Source: Methanobacteriaceae archaeon (GTDB taxonomy: Archaea > Methanobacteriota > Methanobacteria > Methanobacteriales > Methanobacteriaceae). Taken from it: a stretch of 64,000 bases of DNA. Shown here piece after piece: positions 44,787 to 53,806 of the stretch (positions are counted from its first letter, which is position 1; every line of letters begins with the position of its first letter). Made by a program: the position numbers and the translations under genes. The notes below the pieces were generated by a model, which saw only the letters and a list, made by a program, of their open reading frames with translations, was not told the origin of the DNA and did not search any database. The stretch spans positions 62,001 through 126,000 of the forward strand of contig DAHVOW010000002.1 of the NCBI GenBank assembly GCA_027318585.1, written 5' to 3'.

Positions 44787-47516
44787 ATGTCCCAACAGTT
44801 GGAAGAACTTGGATACACCAAGAAAGCTTGTATAACTTGTGGTAACGATTTTTGGTCTATTGGAGACCGAGGCACATGTGGAGATGCCCCTTGTGATGAG
44901 TACTCATTTATTGGTAATCCTGCCACCGCCCAAAAATATGATCTTTTCTCTATTCAGGATATTTTCACCCGCTTTTTTAAAGAAAGGGGACACACCCCCA
45001 TCCGACGTTATCCTGTCTTGGCCAAAAGATGGCGAGATGATGTTTTTCTGGTAGGAGCCTCCATCTACAACTTCCAACCCTGGGTAACCAGTGGTTTGGT
45101 AGAACCTCCCGCCAATCCCCTGGTGGTTGCCCAACCATCCATAAGACTTAACGATGTGGATAATGTGGGGCGAACCGGCCGACACATGACTTGCTTCACC
45201 ATGGGGGGTCATCACGCCTTTAATTCTCCTGAAAATAATATTTACTGGCAAGATGAGACTGTTAAATGCTGTCACGACTTCATAGTCCATCTGGGAATCA
45301 ATCCTGAGGAAATAACCTTTATTGAGTCCTGGTGGGAGGGTGGGGGTAACGCCGGCCCCTGTTATGAGGTCTGTGTCCGGGGAGTGGAACTGGCCACCCT
45401 GGTATTTATACAGTACCGCACCCTGCCCGGAGGGGAGAAGGAAGAGATTCCCCTGAAAATTGTGGACACTGGTTACGGATTGGAAAGATTCGCCTGGATC
45501 TCCCAGGGCACCCCCACCGCCTATGATGCATCCTTCGGTCCAGTAATTGATCAGCTTAAAAAAATGGCAGGGGTGGAATTTGACCAACGAATACTATCCG
45601 AAAATGCACAAGTAGCGGGTATGATGGACATCGAAGACATCGCCGACCTTAAGATCCTGCGTCAACGGGTGGCTGATCGTTTAGATTTATCTCTCCATGA
45701 GCTTACCTTGGCCACACGGCCCATGGAGGCCATCTACATCATCGCTGATCATACTAGGTGTTTGGGTTTCATGCTGGCCGATGGGGTTATACCATCCAAC
45801 GTCAAGGAGGGATACCTAGCGCGACTGGTGCTGCGCCGGACTATACGTTTCATGAAGGAACTGGGACTGAAAGAGTCACTGAGGGAAGTTATGGAGATCC
45901 AGATGGACTTCCTATCCCAGACCTACCCAGAAATCCGCAATCATCAGGAGCATGTGCTAAGGGTCATGGACCTGGAGGAGAAACGATATCATAAAACCAT
46001 CCTTAAGGGGCAGAAGATGGTTAAAAAAAGCATAAAGCACCTTAAAAAAGAGAATAAAGATAATATGCCCCTGGAGATGCTTATCAAACTTTATGATTCC
46101 CATGGGATACCACCGGAAACCGTGGAAGAATTGGCTCTTAAGGAAAGTTTCCCAATGACCATACCCGACAATTTCTACACCTTAGTGGCTGAGAAACACT
46201 CCGAAGAAGCTGCAGAAGAAAAAGTCCCCTTAGAACTGGATTATCCTGATACTGAACTTCTATTCTATGACCAACCCCTGGATAAGAAGTTCCAGGCCCA
46301 GATACTGGGAATCCATGAAAATGGTATTATCCTCGATCAGACGCTCTTCTACCCCGAGGGAGGAGGTCAGCCTTCTGATGTTGGCTACCTAGAAATTAGG
46401 GGCCAAAAAATTGAAGTATCTCATGCCGAAAAGGTTGGCACAGTGGTTTTGCATAAGGTAAACCCCAAAGATTTAGCGACCCTGAAGCCTAAACCCGGTA
46501 TGTCCATTACTGGTTTGATTTACTGGGACCGACGTCTGGCCCTCACCCGTAACCACAGTGCCACCCACTTAATAGTGGCTGCCGCCCGTCAGATATTAGG
46601 GGACCATATCTGGCAGGCTGGAGCTCAAAAAGGAATAAAAAAATCCCGAATCGACCTTTCACATTACAAACGTATAAAGACCGAGGAATTACAGGAAATA
46701 GAAATTCTGGCCAACCAGTGGGTAATGAAAAACTCAGAGGTTGAAATTAATTGGATGGACCGTACCGAGGCAGAGAAGACCTACGGATTTATCCTGTACC
46801 AAGGAGGAGTGGTTCCTGGTTCCAGGATAAGGGTAGTGCAGATTCCAGGGGTCGATGTACAGGCATGCGCCGGTACCCATGTCATCCGTACAGGAGATAT
46901 TGGTCTGGTGAAGATCAACCGGACGGAGCGTATTCAGGACGGGGTGGAACGTCTAGAGTTTTCAGCTGGCCGAGCCGCAGTGGAAGCCCTGCAGGAGAGT
47001 GAAACATATCTACGGGACAGCGCCACGGTGTTCAAAGTAACCCCCGACCAGCTCCCTAAAACTGCAGAGAGGTTCTTCACCGAGTGGAAAGCCTTTAAGA
47101 ATGACATAAAACGTTTACAAGGCCAAGTAGCTGCCCTTAAAAAGGAAGGGATGGCAGGAAATGCCGAAAATATCAGTGGACTTAACCTGATCCGGGACAC
47201 TGTCGACTCCGAAATGGCGGAACTAATCAAAATCGTCACTGAACTGGTGGAGAAGGAAGATGTGGATATTGCGGTTCTGGGAAGCCCAGAAGGTAAGATA
47301 GTGGGAGCTGTATCAGATAAAGCCCTAGAACGAGGAATTAAAATCAACGAGATCATAAAGGGAGCCGCCAGTGTATTAGGTGGCGGTGGTGGAGGTAAAC
47401 CACAACTGGCCCAGGGTGCCGGGCGCCACCCAGAAAAGATGGATGAAGCTCTGGAATTTGTTTACAATGACATTAAGAGTAGATTATCGCAAAAAAGCCT
47501 TAATGGATTTATCTAA
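44787..47516 (+). CDS. alaS: Alanyl-tRNA synthetase
   Basis: Archaeal-type AlaRS of about 909 residues. The N-terminal zinc-like CITCGNDFWS ... CGDAPC insert is typical of archaea. The class II core follows (RFFKERGHTPIRRYPVLAKRW, TMGGHHAFN). The editing domain has HSATHL and CAGTH, and the C-terminal domain has a GGGGGGKPQLAQGAG end. ATG at 44787 is chosen; 44778 is in frame nine bases earlier. Confidence 0.97.
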   Translation: MSQQLEELGYTKKACITCGNDFWSIGDRGTCGDAPCDEYSFIGNPATAQKYDLFSIQDIFTRFFKERGHTPIRRYPVLAKRWRDDVFLVGASIYNFQPWVTSGLVEPPANPLVVAQPSIRLNDVDNVGRTGRHMTCFTMGGHHAFNSPENNIYWQDETVKCCHDFIVHLGINPEEITFIESWWEGGGNAGPCYEVCVRGVELATLVFIQYRTLPGGEKEEIPLKIVDTGYGLERFAWISQGTPTAYDASFGPVIDQLKKMAGVEFDQRILSENAQVAGMMDIEDIADLKILRQRVADRLDLSLHELTLATRPMEAIYIIADHTRCLGFMLADGVIPSNVKEGYLARLVLRRTIRFMKELGLKESLREVMEIQMDFLSQTYPEIRNHQEHVLRVMDLEEKRYHKTILKGQKMVKKSIKHLKKENKDNMPLEMLIKLYDSHGIPPETVEELALKESFPMTIPDNFYTLVAEKHSEEAAEEKVPLELDYPDTELLFYDQPLDKKFQAQILGIHENGIILDQTLFYPEGGGQPSDVGYLEIRGQKIEVSHAEKVGTVVLHKVNPKDLATLKPKPGMSITGLIYWDRRLALTRNHSATHLIVAAARQILGDHIWQAGAQKGIKKSRIDLSHYKRIKTEELQEIEILANQWVMKNSEVEINWMDRTEAEKTYGFILYQGGVVPGSRIRVVQIPGVDVQACAGTHVIRTGDIGLVKINRTERIQDGVERLEFSAGRAAVEALQESETYLRDSATVFKVTPDQLPKTAERFFTEWKAFKNDIKRLQGQVAALKKEGMAGNAENISGLNLIRDTVDSEMAELIKIVTELVEKEDVDIAVLGSPEGKIVGAVSDKALERGIKINEIIKGAASVLGGGGGGKPQLAQGAGRHPEKMDEALEFVYNDIKSRLSQKSLNGFI

Positions 47517-47593
47517 TGTTAAATTTATCTAATGACTAATAGATCCAAATACCTGATGGTTAAGATCTAAATAAAAATATGGGGCTGAAGTTC

Positions 47594-48847
47594 ATGAAAC
47601 GTACCATCCAAGAGATAGAGACCATGATAGAAGGTGGAGAAGCCACAGTCTTAACCGCTGAAGAAGTTACTAGAATGGTTTTAGATGGAGAAGAACTCAG
47701 CACCGATGATGTGGATGTAATCACCACCGGTACCTGTGGAATAATGTCAGGAACCCTGGCCATTTTCCATCTACCCGTGGCCGAACCCGGAGCATTTAAG
47801 AAGGCTAGTCACATCCTATTAAATGGTATACCCGGAGTTCCAGGGCCATGTCCCAATGAATGGTTGGGATCTATTGATTTTATTGTTTACGGAACCGCAC
47901 ATAGCCTGAATGATCCTAATTATGGGGGCGGACACCTTTTCAAGGACCTGGTGAAGGGTAAAGAGGTAGAAGTCGAAGTAGAATCATCAGAGGGTAATGT
48001 GTTAAGAACCCCGGCCACTCTGGAGGATTTTGGAACTGCTCAATTATTAGGAACCCGTTTTGCCTTCAAAAATTACACCGCCTTTGTAAACCCCACATCG
48101 CAACCAATTTCATCAATATTTAACGCGGTAGACATGTTAGGACCACTTAAAGGTATTTCTTTCTCTGGTTGTGGGGAATTGAACCCCTTACAGAATGATC
48201 CTGAACTCAACATCTTAAATAAAGGTGCTAAAGTACTTCTCAATAACTCGGAAGGTATTTTTATTGGACAGGGCACCAGAAGCACCCTACTTAAACCAAA
48301 CATGATGCTTACTGCCGATATGCGGGAAATGGATTCCCATTATCTGGGTGGTTATCTTACCGGTGCCGGTCCAGAAGTCTACAACAGTGTAGCCACCGCC
48401 ATACCGGTCCTGGACGATTCCATACTAGAAAGAACCTTCATCAAGAATGAAGACATTAAACTACCCATCGCCGATATCCGGGGTAGACACAGCGTTTTAG
48501 GTGAAACTAATTACGGAACAGTATGGGGAGGCACTGATGAGAGACCTCTGTACAATGAGGATGACTGCCGACGCTGTCAGCAGTGCCTGGTAGAGGAAAG
48601 GTGCCCCACGGGAGCCTTTCAAAATAACAGTTTAAATCTGAAACGTTGCTTCGGGTGTGGAATGTGCAGCTTCGCCTGCCCCTACCAGATCTTCCACATG
48701 AAAACCGGCCAGGTTAAAATGGACTGTGAAGGTGAAGAACTTGAGATACCTGTGACTTGCCGCCAATCAGACCTTAAACGTGCCCGTGAACTGGCGGAAG
48801 AACTTAAAAATAAAGTTATTAAAGGAGAATTCAGTCTTAGATTCTAA
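47594..48847 (+). CDS. mmp16: Methanogenesis marker 16 metalloprotein (DUF39 plus ferredoxin domain)
   Basis: 417 residues. The DUF39 domain has ITTGTCGIMSGT, PGVPGPCPNEWLG and SFSGCGELNPL; relatives of this family insert sulfur into aspartate semialdehyde to make homocysteine. Two [4Fe-4S] ferredoxin motifs follow: CRRCQQCLVEERCPTG and CFGCGMCSFACPYQ. The gene is conserved in methanogens. ATG at 47594 matches the family start; ATG at 47579 is in frame. Together with comA and tfuA it makes sulfur chemistry a theme of the window. Confidence 0.9.
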   Translation: MKRTIQEIETMIEGGEATVLTAEEVTRMVLDGEELSTDDVDVITTGTCGIMSGTLAIFHLPVAEPGAFKKASHILLNGIPGVPGPCPNEWLGSIDFIVYGTAHSLNDPNYGGGHLFKDLVKGKEVEVEVESSEGNVLRTPATLEDFGTAQLLGTRFAFKNYTAFVNPTSQPISSIFNAVDMLGPLKGISFSGCGELNPLQNDPELNILNKGAKVLLNNSEGIFIGQGTRSTLLKPNMMLTADMREMDSHYLGGYLTGAGPEVYNSVATAIPVLDDSILERTFIKNEDIKLPIADIRGRHSVLGETNYGTVWGGTDERPLYNEDDCRRCQQCLVEERCPTGAFQNNSLNLKRCFGCGMCSFACPYQIFHMKTGQVKMDCEGEELEIPVTCRQSDLKRARELAEELKNKVIKGEFSLRF

Positions 48848-48907
48848 TATCAGGATAATTATCCAGAATAAATTATTCAGAATGATTTTAATCCAGTTAT
48901 AAATGGT

Positions 48908-49327
48908 TTAATTTCCCAGTGCTAAAAGGTTCTGAGCGTTGCTAGTGAAAATCAAAAGACCCACCACAAATCCAACCACCAGGGCCAGGACCAGGAAGAG
49001 AATTAAAGTTCCCCATATGGAATTTTCTCCTTCATTTATCTCCTCATACTCCTGGTAATGGTCATCATACCCGGGATACTCCCCATAATCGTATGCTTCT
49101 TCCGATTTGTAAAAATAATCATCATCCGGATGATATTGATCTTCACGTTCATCCGGATATTCACCCCGCATAAATTTGTTCTGCAGAGGCTTGTGATCCC
49201 TACTATCCGGGAATGATCTTCTTTTTCTTCCTCGTGATTGATATTTTCGGCCAGACAATTCCATCCCACATTGGTTACAGAAAATATCCTCTGGCCTGAT
49301 TTCTCCACCACAGTTACGGCATTTCAT
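48908..49327 (-). CDS. Zinc-ribbon membrane protein
   Basis: 139 residues: N-terminal zinc ribbon (CRNCG ... CNQCG), a charged Tyr/Asp/Glu-rich middle (about 50-98), one transmembrane helix (WGTLILFLVLALVVGFVVGLL) and a short tail. Such zinc-ribbon plus single-helix proteins are common in methanogens, with no established role. ATG at 49327. Confidence 0.8.
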   Translation of the reverse strand: MKCRNCGGEIRPEDIFCNQCGMELSGRKYQSRGRKRRSFPDSRDHKPLQNKFMRGEYPDEREDQYHPDDDYFYKSEEAYDYGEYPGYDDHYQEYEEINEGENSIWGTLILFLVLALVVGFVVGLLIFTSNAQNLLALGN

Positions 49328-49358
49328 CTTCTAACTACGACTCCTTTTACACCATATG

Positions 49359-50363
49359 TTAGTTTATAATATTTATAAAGCCCAGGTCCTTGGCATAATC
49401 AACTACTTGTGCTACTTCTCGTGGAGAGGTTGGTCTGGATAACTCCACATAACGGCAGGCCCGGAAATGTGGCCTATACTGTCCCATGATATTGATGATC
49501 ACATCTTCACCCAAATTTCTGCATATCCATTGCATCAGGGGAAAAGAACAGCACTCCACATGGCCCGGGAGGACCAGGTGTCTGATTATCATATCACCGG
49601 CCTGTCTGGCCCGCTTATGGTTAGTTCCCACTATCCCCATGTAATCCGAAACACCGGAAAGCCTCCTGGCACATTCATTATTTCCATATTTAAAATCCGT
49701 AAGATACAAGTCTGCAAAGCTTTCCAAGAGTTTCATGCACTCCCGGGAGAGGTACAGATTACTATTCCAAATCACGGGAATATTCTCAGTGGTTAAGCTC
49801 ATGGTCTTTAAGATGTAATGAAGATTGGGGATGGGATCTCCTCCCACAAAATTTACATTTTGGGAGCCCTCCCTTCGACGCTGGTCAATTATGCGAGCTA
49901 AATCATTAGGGCTTAAATTCCGCCCTAATTGGGGATTTTGGCTTAGGTCATAATTCTGACAATAAACACATTTTAAATTACAACCCGCAAAAAAGATGGT
50001 ATGACTAGGAACCAGAGGAGCTTCCTCTCCAATGTGCATAAATTCCGAAGCTACATGGGGTTCTGTTACACCGCAAACTCCTGGTTCGACGCTTCGATTA
50101 ACACCACATCTTCTAGGGCACAACACGCATTCTGTGAATATTCTCCCAGCAATTTTTATTTTAAGATCTAAAAAAGAAAAATTTAAACCAGTACCCATTG
50201 AGGTCTTATGATTTTTTAGAAGCCCCAATACATTCTGATGTTCTTTCCATAGATTTTCAAGAGTTTCTAAATCTGAGGCAGGGGTCTGGGATGTAATTTT
50301 AGTTTTTGATACTCTTTCATTCCGACTTACTCCATAATAGGTTTTAAGAGCATCACATATCAT
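49359..50363 (-). CDS. Radical SAM protein, pyruvate-formate-lyase-activase-like
   Basis: 335 residues. A first cysteine cluster (CVLCPRRCGVNR, C79/C82/C86, and GVCG) precedes the radical SAM motif CNLKCVYC (C128, C132, C135). GGDPIPNLHYIL and IWNSNLYLS match the COG1313 type. Substrate unknown. ATG at 50363 follows the strong ribosome site GGGAGG and lies 17 bases after the TldE-like gene; the frame is open to 50483 inside that gene, which I reject. Expected product: an anaerobic activase or small-molecule enzyme. Confidence 0.85.
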   Translation of the reverse strand: MICDALKTYYGVSRNERVSKTKITSQTPASDLETLENLWKEHQNVLGLLKNHKTSMGTGLNFSFLDLKIKIAGRIFTECVLCPRRCGVNRSVEPGVCGVTEPHVASEFMHIGEEAPLVPSHTIFFAGCNLKCVYCQNYDLSQNPQLGRNLSPNDLARIIDQRRREGSQNVNFVGGDPIPNLHYILKTMSLTTENIPVIWNSNLYLSRECMKLLESFADLYLTDFKYGNNECARRLSGVSDYMGIVGTNHKRARQAGDMIIRHLVLPGHVECCSFPLMQWICRNLGEDVIINIMGQYRPHFRACRYVELSRPTSPREVAQVVDYAKDLGFINIIN

Positions 50364-50379
50364 ATTATCCTCCCTATGA

Positions 50380-51681
50380 TTAGCCCACCACCCGCAGGCT
50401 GGAACATAGCAACTGGGGGAGGATGAAAGGACCCAATTGTCTTTTTTCTCCGGATAGTCCTTTAATGTCCTGCATAGTTTCAAATATGTTACCAGAGAGC
50501 ATAGCCTTCCTCACCGGGCTTTTAATCTCCCCATTCTCAATTAAAAAGGCATTCATTACCTCCACAGAGAAATCTCCAGATATGGGATTGGCAGTATGCG
50601 CTCCCAATACATCGGTAACTAAACAGCCCTCCTGGACTTCAGTCATGTCCGAGTAGTTATCAAATTCAACTAACAGGTTGCTGAGGCTGACTGAAGGCAT
50701 ATCCGAGAAGGATACCCTTATCCCATTACCAGTACTCAGTATATTCCCCTTTTGAGCCGTGTAAATATCATATATGAAGTTTCGGAGAATCCCACCCTTT
50801 ATTACTGTAGTTTTCTGGCTGGGTGTTCCTTCCCCATCACCACGGGAAGAATATAGGCCCCCTTTAACCGTGCCATCATCATAAATATGAAGTCCATCGG
50901 CGGCCACTTTTTCTCCATCTTTATTAGCATAAATGGAACGTCCCCGTTGAACGTTATCCCCGTTAATGGCTTGGGTGAAGGTGGAAAGCAGTCCCGCAGC
51001 GGCCTGATGATCCAGCACCACCTCCATGTTCGCTGTTTCCACTGGTCCGCCTCCTCGAGAATCCAGAGCCACTCTACAAGCTTTTTTTGCTATTTTTTCT
51101 GCCTCCAATTCCATCTGGCAGGAGGAGTGGGACTCGTGGGCCGTGGAAACCCTTTCCCCATCCAGGGCATTGACTGACACAAAAGCAGAGAAGACGGTAG
51201 AAGAATTTTTACACTCTACTCCGTGAGAATTCATTAAGATACTATCTTTATTCCCTACCGCATAACCCCCAGAGGTAGGCTGACAACCCTCTTCCAAACA
51301 GGTGGATACTAAAAGCTTACCAAAATCAACTGCCTCTACCACATCCAGGTATTCAGCCCGTTTATCATAGATGTCTTTAACTTTAGGATAGCTACTGGGA
51401 AGGGCGAATTTGAAGTTTTCATCAGGAAGGTTGGCCCGGGCACTGTCTGCTGCCCTCTCTACCGTTTCATCTATCAAGTCCAGGTTAGTGGTATAGGCAA
51501 AACCCATCCTTCCATCCACTATAACCCTTATTCCCATTCCCAGGGAGTGTACTTTCTTGGCAAACCCCACGCTATCCTTCTGTATGTCAATATCCAGACC
51601 TTCATCTTTTTCTAAATAGACTTCAGCTTCATCTACCACTTTTTGAGCTTTATTTAGGGCTTCATTAGCTAATTCTTCCAT
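50380..51681 (-). CDS. TldE/PmbA family protein (metallopeptidase subunit homologue)
   Basis: 433 residues of the TldD/PmbA family. Motifs include GMGIRVIVDGRMGFAYT, MEVVLDHQAAAGLL and the C-terminal SPVRKAMLSGNIFETM. The HExxxH metal motif of TldD is not present, so this is the TldE-like partner; a TldD gene is not in the window. TldD/E cleave small peptides or modified precursors. The start overlaps the stop of the phosphatase gene (TGATG). Cotranscribed with the radical SAM gene. Confidence 0.87.
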   Translation of the reverse strand: MEELANEALNKAQKVVDEAEVYLEKDEGLDIDIQKDSVGFAKKVHSLGMGIRVIVDGRMGFAYTTNLDLIDETVERAADSARANLPDENFKFALPSSYPKVKDIYDKRAEYLDVVEAVDFGKLLVSTCLEEGCQPTSGGYAVGNKDSILMNSHGVECKNSSTVFSAFVSVNALDGERVSTAHESHSSCQMELEAEKIAKKACRVALDSRGGGPVETANMEVVLDHQAAAGLLSTFTQAINGDNVQRGRSIYANKDGEKVAADGLHIYDDGTVKGGLYSSRGDGEGTPSQKTTVIKGGILRNFIYDIYTAQKGNILSTGNGIRVSFSDMPSVSLSNLLVEFDNYSDMTEVQEGCLVTDVLGAHTANPISGDFSVEVMNAFLIENGEIKSPVRKAMLSGNIFETMQDIKGLSGEKRQLGPFILPQLLCSSLRVVG

Positions 51682-52349
51682 CACAGTAAGAACCTCCCAA
51701 CTGCTTCTTTCACTCCATCTCCATATGGCTTTTTGGTAACGTAGTCAGCATTGATTTTGAGTTCAGGGTCTGAATTAGCTACAGCTACCTTCCAACCAGC
51801 TTTTTCTAAAAATTCCAGGTCATTCTCACTATCTCCAATGGCCATTATATCTGCTGGTTTAATTTTCATTTTTTCGGCGACTTTAACAAGAGATAATCCC
51901 TTGTTCACTGATGGATCAGTTATATGAAGAGCGAATTGAGTGTCGTATATTTCCACATCCCAATTTTTCAGAGCTTCTTTTACCTTATCCACCGGCAGAT
52001 TCCGTTCCAGTGCTATCTCTGAAACACGGGCTGATGAATATTCGACCTTTTTAACATTATATATTTCCTTGAGCTGCTGGAAAGCCTTTTCACACTTTTC
52101 TAGATTACCCAGTACCGATATCGTACCATTATACTCAATTACTCCCCCATTTTCTGCTACCAATCCCCCAGTGGTTCCCAGGAGAATAGATATGGTTTTG
52201 GTGGAACAAAGTATATTTCCGGTGACGATGATTACTGGAAGGCCCTGGTCTTCAACTCTTCTAATGGCCTCCAGAGCGCCAGGACATAGTCTACGCTTCT
52301 GGTCAGTAATGGTACCATCCACATCTAATGCCAAGGCCTTAATGGAAAT
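51681..52349 (-). CDS. Phosphoglycolate phosphatase (HAD family), ATT start proposed
   Basis: HAD phosphatase of archaeal PGP/Cof type: ALDVDGTIT with the nucleophile Asp, VIIVTGN, the KGLSLVKVAEKM loop and GDSENDLEFLEKAG. The first usual codon is a TTG at 52334, but GGTGA lies 21 bases upstream of it, and the usual family start (a basic KA before the aliphatic DVDG) would be lost. An ATT at 52349 lies six bases after GGTGA and gives a start reading (M)SIKALALDVDG, 222 residues. The frame is closed by TGA at 52356-52358. If ATT is not used the protein starts at 52334 (217 residues). Confidence 0.9.
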   Translation of the reverse strand: MSIKALALDVDGTITDQKRRLCPGALEAIRRVEDQGLPVIIVTGNILCSTKTISILLGTTGGLVAENGGVIEYNGTISVLGNLEKCEKAFQQLKEIYNVKKVEYSSARVSEIALERNLPVDKVKEALKNWDVEIYDTQFALHITDPSVNKGLSLVKVAEKMKIKPADIMAIGDSENDLEFLEKAGWKVAVANSDPELKINADYVTKKPYGDGVKEAVGRFLL

Positions 52350-52363
52350 AAAAAATCACCTTC

Positions 52364-53413
52364 TCATACAAAAGAACCATAACGGTAAGCTATATTGCAA
52401 GTACCTTCTTTACTCACCATACACGCCCCTATGGGGTTGGTAGGTGTGCATTTATCTTTGAAAAGTGGACAATCTTCAGGACGGGCCACTCCCCGGAGTA
52501 TAGGGCCACATATACATCCAGTGGCAACTTCATGGGATGCTTCAACATGAAGATCGAATTTTTTTCGGGCATTATACTGGGAGAATTCATCCCGAACTTC
52601 ATAAACAGAATGGGGTATATCCGGGAAGCCCCTCCATTCCCGAGTTTTAATGTAGAAAACTTCTTCTAAAAGTTTCTGGGCTTTCAGATTCCCTTCCTCC
52701 TTGACCGCCCTCTGGTATTCGTTCTGAACCAGGGCGTTTCCATCATTTATCTGTTTAAGGATCATGTAAACAGACATAAGCACGTCCAGAGGGTTGAACC
52801 CAGCTACTACTTGAGGAATGCCATATTTTTCGGAAAATATTTGGTATGGACCAGTGCCTATTATGGTGGAAACATGTCCCGGTTCGATGAGTGCATTTAG
52901 ATTAACTTCCCCCGATTCAATCAAAAATTGAAGAGCAGGAGGTATTAGGCGGTGACAGGACAGGATAGAGAAGTTTTCTGGTGGTCCAGCTACCAGTTCA
53001 GCGGCAGTGGTGGGGGCTGTGGTTTCAAAACCAGCAGACATGAACACCACCTCATTATCAAACTTCTCCGCTATCTCGACGGCATTTCTAACCCCATAAA
53101 CCACCCGAACATCCGCTCCTTCGGCTTTGGCCTCGGCCAGGGATCCTTTACTCCCCGGGACCCTTAGCATATCCCCAAAGGTGGCTATGGTCACCCCTTT
53201 TCGGGCTAGTTCCAGACATTCATCAACCTCCCGGGAGGGCACACAACACACAGGACAGCCGGGACCAGCCACCACTTCTACTTCCGGGGGAAGTAAAGTT
53301 CTGATTCCATGCTGCATAATGGTATGTTCATGGGACCCGCACACATGCATGATCTTCACTGGGCGAGCTATCTTTTCGATTCGGTTTAGTATCTCTCGTG
53401 AAAGGTTCTTCAT
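52364..53413 (-). CDS. hypD: Hydrogenase formation protein HypD
   Basis: Scaffold on which the Fe(CN)2CO unit of [NiFe]-hydrogenases is built with HypC. The 349 residues contain CGSHEHTIMQHGIRTLLP, GPGCPVCCVP, FMSAGFETTAPTTAA, EPGHVSTIIG, GFNPLDVL and the C-terminal GCICGPILRG cysteine region that holds the [4Fe-4S] cluster. ATG at 53413. First gene of a run continuing with the phosphatase, TldE-like and radical SAM genes. Confidence 0.96.
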   Translation of the reverse strand: MKNLSREILNRIEKIARPVKIMHVCGSHEHTIMQHGIRTLLPPEVEVVAGPGCPVCCVPSREVDECLELARKGVTIATFGDMLRVPGSKGSLAEAKAEGADVRVVYGVRNAVEIAEKFDNEVVFMSAGFETTAPTTAAELVAGPPENFSILSCHRLIPPALQFLIESGEVNLNALIEPGHVSTIIGTGPYQIFSEKYGIPQVVAGFNPLDVLMSVYMILKQINDGNALVQNEYQRAVKEEGNLKAQKLLEEVFYIKTREWRGFPDIPHSVYEVRDEFSQYNARKKFDLHVEASHEVATGCICGPILRGVARPEDCPLFKDKCTPTNPIGACMVSKEGTCNIAYRYGSFV

Positions 53414-53806
53414 AATAGCATCCTAGTCATTGTTTGGTAATTAATTTGCAGTTTTTATCTGTTACTTGTTTAATGTTTTGAATTATTATATCCCTGAAGT
53501 ACATAAAAACTTCCAGGCTTTATTAAACTTAGGAATTGTATATTCAACCAAACCTACCACTACCCAATTTTCACTACCACTAACTGATAAAATTCTCGGG
53601 AAGTATATGGGACAAAAACACCATAAAAATCTGTTAAACATATATTTATCCCAGATATTGCCGGATATTATCCAATAAAACGGTTTAAAACCGGTGAAAC
53701 CACAGCCTAGTTATAGTTAAATATTGTAATTTCAAAACTATATTCTATACGTTCCCAGAAATATTTTAGAGATTCTGAATTTCATCACTAGGTTTTGGTA
53801 GGTTCA
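53414..53806. other. Intergenic region between hypD and the third Mur ligase
   Basis: About 390 AT-rich bases. A 70-codon frame (53466-53678) has no ribosome site and no recognisable motif, and I do not call it. TATA-like stretches exist (for example TAGTTAAATATTG near 53715) but none is clear. No strong dyad like that of locus 1 was seen. Confidence 0.4.

Noticed and set aside
50363..50483. Longer N-terminus for the radical SAM protein
   Set aside because: It would overlap the TldE-like gene by about 100 bases; ATG 50363 has a strong GGGAGG site.
53466..53678. 70-codon plus-strand frame between hypD and the Mur ligase
   Set aside because: No ribosome site or motif; Asn/Ile/Thr-rich product typical of AT-rich non-coding sequence.
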